The notes under the pieces were generated by a model. That model did no database searches. It worked only from the letters and a program-made list of their open reading frames with translations, and was not told the origin of the DNA. From positions 165,778 through 229,777 of the forward strand of contig JBNGIO010006342.1 of NCBI GenBank assembly GCA_049999805.1: a stretch of DNA of 64,000 nt, written 5' to 3'. Of the stretch, positions 54,902 through 64,000 are shown piece after piece. The DNA is from Folioceros fuciformis (lineage: Eukaryota > Anthocerotophyta > Anthocerotopsida > Anthocerotales). Both the position numbers and the translations under genes were made by a program. Numbering within the stretch: position 1 is the first letter of the stretch; every line of letters begins with the position of its first letter.

Positions 54902-55643
54902 TTAGCCTAACTGCTTCTCTGCTCCATTTCTTTCCCGCCTCACGTTCATCTCCTGCGCTCCTCCAACATATAATGTAGAATCCTTGCTGCCGAGCTTGGT
55001 TGGCTCATCAGAATACCGTTCCTCCCATGTTCCACTGAACTTTTGACAGGCTCCCAAGAAAGTGCACCAGACTGCAGCATCAGGGTGTGCATGTACTGTC
55101 CTGTCCAACCCTAGAGCCTCATCCACATGACCAGCACGACCCAGCAGGTCCACCATGGATGTGTAGTGCTCCCCAGTGGGAGTTAGGCCATAGTTCTTGC
55201 TCTTATCCTTGAAGCACTTTCGCCCCTTGTTCACTGGAAACGTATGGCTGCATGCCATAACGGTTAGCAAACTCGGCCGGGGTGTCAACACTTGCCCATG
55301 TCTGCAGGAGGCACACACATGTCGCACCCTTCCTGCAGCATACGGCTGTAGAGACAAAGAGCTTCCAGACCCATGCCCTGCTGAGAATATCCCGCCATCA
55401 CGAAGTTCCATGTCACCACATTCTTTGTTCAAGGGCATCAAACACTCTCTTCGCGTCCTCCAAGATGCTACGCTTGGCATACACGTCCACCAGGCTGCTA
55501 CAAACCAAGGAACCAAGCTCAACTCCACTGACCAACACATGAGTATGCTCCTGCTGTCCGGTCTCCAAGTCTGCTTCCCATGCACAGGCCTGCAGCGCTG
55601 CGACGAACACATGCGCACTTGACTTTACCCCAGACTTGCACAT
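54902..55643 (-). pseudogene. Pentatricopeptide repeat (PPR) protein remnant
   Basis: PPR segments appear on the minus strand in two frames: ALQACAWEADLETGQQEHTH and VCSSLVDVYAKRSILEDAKR (55413-55643), then VMACSHTFPVNKGRKCF and YGLTPTGEHYTSMVDLLGRA followed by GHVDEALGL (near 55150). These match L and S motifs of PLS-class PPR proteins, which bind organelle RNA. No start region, targeting peptide or complete array is present, and the frame changes in the middle. Confidence 0.75.
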
Positions 55644-55959
55644 CTTCCTTTACTGCTCAGTGGCCCGCCGGTTGATCATGCCCACCTGCTACAGCCATCA
55701 TCAACCGGCGAGCGCAAGTAACCGATCCCCATGTCCACGTCCAGAGCAACCTGCTGCTCATCCACCCTGGCTGGCTCGTACAAACTGTTCAACCAAAGGA
55801 CCTCGTGGGACTCCTTGCGCCGGGCGGTAGGCGAGCGGGAGCAATTCTTGAGCTCCATGGTGTCCCACCACAGAGTGCTCCATGGAAAACTGCTGCCACC
55901 ATCGGGTTTGGGTTGAGTGGGCATGGAAAATTTTGTTACCGATACCACTCGGAAGCAAT

Positions 55960-56455
55960 CTCAAGGGGAGAAGGTGACGCAGAGAATGACGTTCCTACAC
56001 AGCAGCAGGGGCAGGAGGGAAAGCAAGCGGCCGAGTGGAGGAAGTGAGTTGAGTAAAAGGCTCTAGCAATGGTCCTGTATCATTTTACAGTGACCGAACC
56101 TATCAGGACAAGGCTGGTCTCAGATCCTTGTGTAACGTTGTCATCACGATACTACTGAGGGGAGTGGAAATTGACCAGCCAGGACCAGCCCCTGCCGTTG
56201 GCCTTTGACAGCGGAAAGCTAAAAGTGGTCACTCCTGTTGACCACGCCACGATCGAGCAACCGAAGGGCTGTATGTCAGCGTTTGGCTTCCTGGCTTACA
56301 AATGGGTCACAAACATGCCAAAGTCGGGTGATGTCAATGTACAAAAGTTACAATACCGTGCCTGCTGGGAGGCGGGATATCGGGGGCCAGCATTGCCTTC
56401 CTGCCTCTTTCAACTTGATTCATATATGTGATGGTTTGGTTGGTGGAAGTGGGCT
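55960..56455. other. No recognisable gene
   Basis: Short open frames on the plus strand (56171-56431) have no family signature. Confidence 0.3.
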
Positions 56456-56469
56456 ATGGTGAGGTGGCA

Positions 56470-56715
56470 CTCACAACTGCAGAGTCTGATATATGAAAAT
56501 GCTCACTCTGGCTGAGAACAGAGTCTGCCACATAATATGCTTGCTCTGTCTGACTGCATAGTCTGGATACATGAATGTTTCCCCTGTTTGAATGCAGGGT
56601 ATGACAGGTGACAATGCGCATCCTCTGTATGATTGCAGAGTCTGATACGTGCAAACGTTAACTGTGTTTGACATCAAAATGTGGTACATGAAAAAGCTTG
56701 CTCTGTTTGACTTCG
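56470..56715. repeat. Diverged tandem array with a unit of about 40 bp
   Basis: About six units of roughly 38-42 bp share the pattern tgcagagtctgatacatgaa ... ctctgtttga. They begin near 56474, 56514, 56555, 56593, 56634 and 56672. Fainter copies may continue near 56940-57005. Identity between units is partial. Confidence 0.65.
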
Positions 56716-56719
56716 CATC

Positions 56720-59700
56720 CGACTGCTTGCCATGGTAGTCTATCGAGCAGGTGCTCTTCGTGATTAGGAACGGAGCACTGCCAAACTTTCAGCTTGAGCT
56801 GTCTGCTCTTTCCGTACTGAATCCATCCACCTGTACATCCTCTTTCGGTTGCGAAAGCTTTTGCAATGATAGAAAACAACCTGGAAAACAGGCATGTAAC
56901 ATCGACTCTGCATTCGCCGTCGGAGGGCGTAGCTTTTCTCTACACAGTCTCTGGATGACAATACTTCACACTCTCTGAATGAGATTTTTCTACATGATTC
57001 TGGACGAGAATCCAGATAGAAAGGTGCCTGGCTACCTAGCGCTGTTGTGACCAGTTTAAAGATGCCTAAACCGGATCTAACCTCTATAGAGTTACAACGG
57101 TGAGCACTGGCCGACTCCGGTGAGGCGTCCGACTATCACCTCAAAACGGCCAGCTCCAGTGCCACCACCGGACAGTCAAAAACACAACCTCCACATGCGC
57201 AGATGTCTACAATCCTGCTCTAAAAAAGTTTCAACCAGAATGGCGGCTCTCACGTCGGACCACGTCTTGGTGCAAACTCAGAAAACAAGAGCAGCAAAAA
57301 ATGTTCACACTCCAACTCGCGGGGAGCAAGGCCGCAACGGCAGCCTCCTCCTCCCCAAATCTTCAACCTTCCTGACCTGCTACCCCGCCTTGTCCTCTGA
57401 GAGCTCACCAGACCGATTTGATCTTCAGCGAGCGCAGGCAACCGGGCAGTAAAATCTTCGACATGAGTAGCGACGCATTTCGGACGAGACTTCAGTCAAT
57501 CACCGCAAATCGGCCATCGGTCAGCCTCAACCCTCCGAGCCCGTTCCAAAGAGCCTTCCATCCCTCAACTTGAAAATTAGCGACTCCGAAGAGCTGATTC
57601 AGAGCCGCATCCCGGCGTAATAGATCAAGTTCTCAGCACCAGGATCCGGAGGAGACGAAATTTCCTCCAAAAACCTGCAGGTGACGGAGCTGAATTTGCA
57701 AGCGGAGTCCATGATGGAAGCCATCACCTCCAAGAGGGCCCGGAACACAGCAACGGTGAGCGCCGGGTTGAACATGATGCTGTGGTCGGAAGAAGTGCGC
57801 GCGCCTACTCGGAAATGGCGGATGGACTCGAGAGCCAGACGCAAGTTCCCGCCGCCTGCATTCTGCGTACTCCGACCACGCAGGAACCGGGCGGCAGGCC
57901 AGCTACATAGGTGAGTGACACTCTACCGACAACAAGCGCATGTTCTAGTAGAGTCGGTGGAGGTCGGAGCCTGCCCTGCTGGATTTTACACGTTGGACCG
58001 TCACCGTGCCATTCCCGCCGACTGGCACGGCCCGATCACACATAATATCAAGACAATTTTAATGAAAATGTGATTAAAAAATGAGCTGAAAAAATCATCA
58101 CCGAGTATGAATCTGGATACTAGACCGCCCCATGTGGGATATTATGCAGCCCCGGCCAATAACAGGCTCCCGCGTAACCAGACTGGTGAGATATCTAGAT
58201 ACTCGTGGCCGATATGTGGACGGCGTGGTGCCCGCCCTTTAAGGGCTGGACGGAGGCCAGTACATAATAAAACATTATGCAGAGAAATCGGCCACGTCGC
58301 GCGCCAAATCTTTTTCTGCAACGCCAACTTGGCGTGAGCTCGGAAGACGCGCCGGCTCTTGCGCTTGTGCTTGCACTGGTGTTAAGGGTTCCTGCTTCCG
58401 TACGAACGACACAGCTGGAAGGGCCCAGGAGTTAGGACCCGGTGGGCTAATACGGCCGCCGACCTCCAGCACAAGCCAGCACTGCCGCTCCAATGCTTGG
58501 CCAGGTTTCGATTGGGCAGGCCATTTCCCACTGTGCGGCGTCTGTGATTGGTGATGGAATCGAGCGCCCTCCCACATGCGCCGATGATGCGGATGCAGAC
58601 GCCCACAGGAAAGACCGCGCGCACATGGGGAAAGTTCCTAAAAAGCGGCCGCATTTTGGAATCTGTGTAACCTCATGCAAGTTACAGATCTCGTCTCGTT
58701 CAGGACAAGACGGAGAGGAGTCGAGGTAGGCCTGTTTTGCCCCCACAAGAGCGGCACTTCTTTGCACAGTTTCTCGTCACGTGGGGAGCCGGGTTCTATC
58801 TAGGAATCTCAAAACGCCACAGGCGATGGTGTACGGCTCACAGACAGCGAGATTGCCGAGCAGAAACACGGATATGTACAGTAGTTACCGGCCTTTCATC
58901 TGTCGCGACCCGCCAGCTAATTGAATTCCACTGAACTTTTGTTATGTATCTCATAGGTTGCATCCACGTAACTAAAATTAGTTTAGTGTCCTGGTCGAAA
59001 AGCATGTGAAGTTTACGACTCTAAACTACTTACTCCTTCTAAATGCAGAATAATAAAAGACATACCTACCACCGGTTGCCGAAGAAGCTGCTTGACGTAC
59101 ACATGTTGTTTTAAAGATTGTGTTGGCCAATCCCCTTTGCAAAATAATGGATACATGTTGTCGCAAGAAGGCCACCTCTTTGCAAAATAATGGATACATG
59201 TTGTCGCAAGAAGGCCACCACTGAGAAAGAGAATCTCATTTCTGTAACTACAATACACCTTTGCACACTCCTTGATGAACCTTTAAAAGTCCTTGCCCAT
59301 GGCCTCATGGGTCTCAAGAGCGAGAGGATGAAAATATGCTCTTCCTACAAGGGAGAATACTTATGCACTTTGGCACTACACAACCTTTCACTGCCCATCA
59401 AGGTGGTTGATGACAACATGCTCATAAACCGTAGTCCTAAAAGGAAGTAGCGCCTTACGAGCCTCCCAAGGTAAAAAGTTCTTTGCTTGTCTAAGAGATA
59501 TTTGTAAGGGAAAAAATGCCCTTCTCAACACATGAGGTATTATCTTCAAGAAGGGGGAAATCTTGGAGCAAAACACGAGAGACCAAAATTGGAACGAAGA
59601 GGTAAGCTAATCGCCGGGCAAAGTAGGAAGAAAGAATACTAAACACAATCTAATGATCATTGATCCATCATATGAGCCAAGTCTTCATCCAAAACCGCAT

Positions 59701-60188
59701 CAACAAACGTGTAAAAAAATTTGGGAAGTCCTACTAGAATGCCTAAGATGCGAAGTCCTTGTGAGATGGCGATATCTTTCACCCCTCCCCCCTCAAATAT
59801 TGCGGGGGGGAGTGATGATTGAGGACCAAACCCATGCTAAGCCTATGGTTAAGCATTTAGATAGTAACCCTCAACCCACCTTAGTGAGCTCCGAGAAGAA
59901 GAGCTCAAAGGTTGCTTTGACTATTACTCCTTGCTTGAGAACATAAGTGTTACCAAGCACGAATGAGAAAAGGCATTCCCGAAATGCGAAAGAAATAGAA
60001 AACAACGCTTGAAAATGCACATGGCAAAAAGAGCACCCTTTGGTTTCATATGTATCCTTGTAGACTATGTAAGTTGTCCCAATCAAGTTTTTCTTTCTAC
60101 CAAAGAAAAAAGCACCCCCTAGCAAATCGCCTTGCCTTGTGCCCATTGTTAAATTAAAAACTAAGACCCCCTCAATGGCCGAGCTGTA
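56720..60188. other. Long stretch without recognisable genes
   Basis: Open frames on both strands are short and overlapping, and none shows a domain. A 50-bp phrase (tttgcaaaataatggatacatg with the following tgtcgcaagaaggccacc) is repeated in tandem near 59130-59220. The part from about 59000 is AT-rich and transposon-like in composition. Confidence 0.35.
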
Positions 60189-60779
60189 TTGGAAGGGCTT
60201 ACAACCATCATCCGCAGCAAGCAATATTCAACAACTTGCCCTTGGGAGCCGGAAGGAGGTTTGGAGTTTTTGAGACATGTACCAATGGCTGAAATTGGGG
60301 CAGCTCCGCTACTAGCGTTGCGTGCGCGAGATAAAAAGGGGTTGGACAGTAGCTTGTTGCCCCAGGTTTTAGCACATCTGAAGGCAGGGCTTGTGGGGTT
60401 GAGGCCTTACATAACAACTGGAGACAATGAGTGGTGGGAGAGCTTCTGGAAGGACCAGGAAGAGATTGCAGTCATTGTTGAGAACAAGATCGGTATTATG
60501 CTTCAAGCGCCATGGAGATGGGTGGCGATCAAAGCATCAGCAGAGCCCATTGTTATGCCGGACGTAAGTTTGCTGGATGATGCTTTATTACGTGACCTTC
60601 CTCGTCACTATATGTATCTTGGAGGATATCAAAGCTGCCAAAGACAACGAGAAGAAATGGATAGGTTGAATGGAGACGCTTTAGAAATACAAAAGGACAT
60701 GTATATTGTGACACCTTGCTTCACTGACATGCATAACAGACTATTTTGGATTGCAAGGGTTGTTGAAGTGAGGCTGTAG
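60189..60779 (+). CDS. Unrecognised 196-residue ORF
   Basis: An open frame with plausible protein composition (WWESFWKDQEEIAVIVENKI, RDLPRHYMYLGGYQSCQRQR, FWIARVVEVRL) that I cannot assign. The same frame continues past the stop for about 40 residues (EHIGAFEGKYVEEYIIERRC), so an in-frame nonsense codon may have split a longer ORF. It lies in a transposon-rich neighbourhood and may be a non-structural or accessory protein of a DNA transposon. Confidence 0.35.
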   Translation: MEGLTTIIRSKQYSTTCPWEPEGGLEFLRHVPMAEIGAAPLLALRARDKKGLDSSLLPQVLAHLKAGLVGLRPYITTGDNEWWESFWKDQEEIAVIVENKIGIMLQAPWRWVAIKASAEPIVMPDVSLLDDALLRDLPRHYMYLGGYQSCQRQREEMDRLNGDALEIQKDMYIVTPCFTDMHNRLFWIARVVEVRL

Positions 60780-60909
60780 GTGGAGAGTCGGATAGAGCAC
60801 ATTGGTGCATTCGAAGGGAAGTATGTCGAGGAATACATCATTGAGAGAAGGTGCCTGACAAGGGAGGGCGTTCTAGGCCGCATGGGCAGAAATTTGTTTA
60901 AACTAAGAA

Positions 60910-62019
60910 CGTACTAGAATGATACTATTATCTTGTACTATGGGTCAATCTAACCGCCCGCAAGCACTTATATGCAGCGGACAAGAAGGCCATTAGAGAC
61001 AAACTTAGTGCATTGTGTGGGTGCATAGAGGCACCAAGCGAGACGGGTTGCGATGATATTGATGATAACAATGATGATGTCGTTAGGTAGACGATGTATG
61101 ATGATTTTTTGGATCAAGTCGTTAATGACAGTTGCGAGCTATTCTTAGGAAATTAGATCATAGGCTGCTAGCAGTAAACACCCATTGTCCTCTTTGTATG
61201 AACTGCTGACAAATAGTTAGGATTTACATGTTTTCATCCACTTTGGTAGAATTCATTGTGACAGATAGCATCCATAGTCGGCAACACTCGCCTTGTGGTA
61301 AAGATAAGGCCATGTATATAACGAAGTAGTCTCCATTCGTGGTATGGCCAACCTTTGTTACTGCCTACCAATACACCATGGGGGTACGTATATATCGACG
61401 CAAGTAGTATGATCGGACGGTAAAGGCAGAGGACCCTGGCCGGCTGGCGCCTACCAGATGTCTCGGGCCAAAACACTCCTAGTGTTTAGAATGTCTGTGA
61501 CCTCGTGGTACGTAACCTTGTGAGCACTTTCAAAAACCTTTCCCTTCAGCATGTGACACATTCCCAACGGTCATGCTGGTCTTCACCATCATTCCCTCTT
61601 AGCGAAGTAGATAGTGTGAAGGCAAGCGTGGGACATTAGAAGCAATCGTAAAACATCTCTAAGCACACACTCTTACTCAAAACCTAAATAGATAGAAAGG
61701 AAGTACCGGCTTGCATGGTCTGCCTCATGGGCTCAAAACAAGGAGACGGATGTGGTTCTCGCAAATCACCGACCATGAGTGTAGACACCGGGTTACAAGA
61801 CTAGTAGGATTGGCCAGCACATTGACCTTGGTTTCCGGTGTTCATTTCCGACAAAGGTTTAAAAAAGCCCTAGTGGACATCATCGTTGATCTCAATATAA
61901 GAATATCGTACCTGTGTCACCCTTCATGCATATTCACCCCCTTGCAAATTTCTCATGTTCGTACATAAGATTGGGGACAACCTTTAGTCCATTGTCCTAG
62001 TTTAGGCTGTACCTACACC
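60910..62019. other. No recognisable gene
   Basis: AT-rich sequence with short frames only. It probably belongs to the 3' side of the Harbinger-like element to its right. Confidence 0.3.
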
Positions 62020-63008
62020 CTACTCATTTGAAGCTATGTGTCGAGTCCAAAGATGGCTTGCCAAGGTCCTACACAGGTTTTCACTTTCTGCATTCCTATT
62101 ATTGATTGGAATCGTGTTGTATCCCTCATAACATTGTATGCTATCATCTACACGAGTTCCTGCAATGTCTTTTATCTCTATCAAAATGTTGTGCATATAG
62201 CAACAACGCATAAGAAGAGCCACTAAATTGTGCATATCAGGCCTCCATATCGTTCTAGACAAAATTCTCCATGTGTTCTTTAGCCTTCCAAATTCACTTT
62301 CGACCAATATGCGAGTTGATGAGTGTTTGAAGTTAAAGTAGCTCTTTTAGCTACTTATGCCTCTCCCGGGAAATGGTGTGACAAGCTATGGGAAGACCGG
62401 ATACCCTGCATCCCCGACAATGTACATTGTCACATGCGGACCACAATAAGCTAATACACTCACTCCTTGAAGAACCTGGCCAGCCTTAGCTTTCTTATAG
62501 AATCCAGAGTTTGAAAGGATCCTCACATCATTCACTGACCCAAGAAATCTAGCAAAGATGTCAGGAAACTTCATATCCATATCAACAATGGCTTGAATAT
62601 AAACACTATAGTTATGATTTATGTGAAAATAATCTGGAGCCAAAGTTCTAGAGGAAGCTCAATAGAAACATGGGTAACATTAATAGCCCGGCTATAGTTA
62701 AGTAGCTCTTGATGGCCTTTGACCTGTTCCATTGCTGGTGCTTGAGGCCAATAGGTATAGTGTTTTGCTGTTCGGTTGAGAGCTTTCACAAATTGCCATG
62801 TCATTTTAGATGCCATGGATTGAGCCAAGCCAAATAACTCACCTATGGACTTGAAAGTATCTTCCGTTGCTAGCCTCCTCATTGCTAATGCCACTTGAGT
62901 TTCAACCTGTAATTTCCTGTTGGGAATGCTTTGCAACGCTGTAGGTGTTTTCCCTTCCATGTTAGTACAGAGTAAGTCACATATGTGCATGAAAGTATTA
63001 GGAGACAT
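62020..63008 (-). pseudogene. Second PIF/Harbinger transposase remnant
   Basis: The N-terminal region reads LQVETQVALAMRRLATEDTF, then IGELFGLAQSMASKMTWQFV, KHYTYWP and NYSRAINVTHV, where the first catalytic region (usually GAIDxTH) is altered. After a one-base frame change near 62640 come FARFLGSVNDVRIL with the second Asp, VGDAGYPVFP, and, beyond two in-frame stops, LVESEFGRLKNTWRILSR, with the catalytic Glu. It is inactive. It differs in sequence from the remnant at 33.7-34.5 kb. Confidence 0.85.
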
Positions 63009-63022
63009 TCAAAGGAATGCAG

Positions 63023-63125
63023 CAAAAAGTCCAGCATCACCAGTCATAGTGGCCAAAAAGTCCAAAAAGTCCAGCATCACCAGTCATAGTGGCCAAAAAG
63101 TCCAGCATCACCAGTCATAGTGGCC
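63023..63125. repeat. 31-bp tandem repeat, three copies
   Basis: The unit aaaaagtccagcatcaccag + tcatagtggcc occurs three times, with a 10-bp partial unit between the first and second. It lies just upstream of the transposase start. Confidence 0.9.
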
Positions 63126-63153
63126 TCACTGTACAAATTGTACAGTGAGGCCA
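63121..63153. repeat. Perfect 16-bp inverted repeat
   Basis: TGGCCTCACTGTACAA, one A, then its exact reverse complement. It would form a 16-bp hairpin. It overlaps the end of the 31-bp tandem array. Confidence 0.95.
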
Positions 63154-63160
63154 TCTTTGT

Positions 63161-64000
63161 TTAATGTACCATTGTCGAGTAAGTCTCCTCCTTCGCGTCA
63201 AGCAAGAACCTTGTACAGCGGTCAACAAGAACATCATAAGCATATTGTCTACATTGTCCTCCTCCACTTGATATGCCTGTGACAGCGTTGAAGGCTTCGC
63301 CTTTTTTGCTCATGGTCTCTATTAGCACGTGGAAATTTGATGCAAGTATGACTACTAATGGAGTGGCCATAACTGAGCAAAATGCAGCAATTCGCATGTG
63401 CTTCTCTATGATGATGATTCAAGAAACCAGCAAACCTCAATGTCGGTTCTCTCACACTTGTGCTATCGGTGATGATATCAGGGTTGGCTCTCTCACGCTT
63501 GTCAAGCATGATCGTGTGTTGTCACTTAGATGCATACAAATAGTAATTAACTAATAATTAAGTGATGCTAATAAATAGCATTCGTGGTAATTAATAACTA
63601 TTTAGTTAAGATGATTAAAAAATAAAATATAAAGTCAATTAGATGGATACACAACTAGATGTGTGGATAGGGCGATAGCAAGTTTCAAGTAGCAAGCATA
63701 AAAGCCTAGCTCAGCGGGTGTTCGCACTAGCTATAAGCTAGTATTCGCTTGATTTCTGTTGAATAGGCTTTCTCTTGAGGGAGCATTCTCTTGAGTGCAT
63801 TCTCTTGGAAGTGCATTCTCTTGTTAGAAATCCGATTGAGGTGTGTGTGTGCAGTGTACAAGATCATGTGACTTGATCGAGGATTTGAGAAACAAAGTTC
63901 CAGCTCTGAGAAGTGTGGATGTAGGTCTAGGAGATTTTGTGGTGTTTGAAGGAAGCAAACGCTTCACTCTTTTAGAACTGTAGCACCCTCATGCGATGTT
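63161..64000. other. Upstream flank of the Harbinger remnant
   Basis: A minus-strand frame (63161-63397) follows the position expected for the Myb-like partner but has no clear SANT motif. From about 63540 the sequence is AT-rich with nothing recognised. Confidence 0.3.

Overview
The window is nuclear DNA from a streptophyte plant, most likely an early-diverging land plant (bryophyte, lycophyte or fern grade). Host genes carry short GT-AG introns and include plant-specific families: a stand-alone SPX protein, a GPI-anchored phytocyanin, a steroleosin-like dehydrogenase, SNAP33 and two plastid-targeted proteins. A Rab23 homologue, a Rab linked to cilia and absent from flowering plants, points to a lineage with flagellated sperm. 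The species cannot be fixed from the sequence. Four runs of N (11323-11422, 22414-22423, 24796-25195, 42837-42936) are assembly gaps.

Layout. 1-6.8 kb: a decayed Ty1/copia element (copia A) split by a later solo LTR. 6.8-32.4 kb: a gene-rich, GC-richer block with SPX (+), a small plastid glycine-rich protein (-), a broken METTL21-type methyltransferase (+), TRAPP subunit TRS23 (-), a PCBER/LAR-like NmrA reductase (-), a phytocyanin (+), a RING-H2 fragment (-), Rab23 (-), a plastid protein of unknown function (+), a steroleosin-like HSD (+) and SNAP33 (+). 32.4-36.1 kb: minisatellites and a degenerate PIF/Harbinger element with convergent transposase and Myb/SANT-like remnants. 36.1-47.7 kb: a Ty3/gypsy element on the minus strand, interrupted by a nearly intact copia (copia B) with clean LTRs and a target-site duplication. 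48.4-51.2 kb: a truncated third copia (copia C). 51.5-53.5 kb: an NPF (NRT1/PTR) transporter pseudogene. 54.9-55.6 kb: a PPR pseudogene. 56-62 kb: mostly unrecognised sequence. 62.0-63.2 kb: a second Harbinger transposase remnant.

The most notable item is the gypsy element. Its polyprotein reads gag - protease - C5 cytosine-DNA methyltransferase - reverse transcriptase - integrase - PHD finger. The methyltransferase has motifs I, IV, VI, VIII, IX and X in normal order, in the same frame as gag and protease and broken only by stop codons. The PHD finger is a full C4HC3 module fused to the integrase C-terminus. The element therefore carried a putative DNA-methylation writer and a putative histone-tail reader. 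Capture of DNA methyltransferases by retrotransposons has been reported in dinoflagellates and charophyte algae; the combination with a C-terminal PHD finger is, as far as I know, undescribed. Where the original residue can be judged, its stop codons fit C-to-T decay at CHG and CG sites, as expected of methylated plant transposons.

A second regulatory signal is a cluster of PHR1-type P1BS motifs (GNATATNC) upstream of the SPX gene, which fits phosphate-starvation control.
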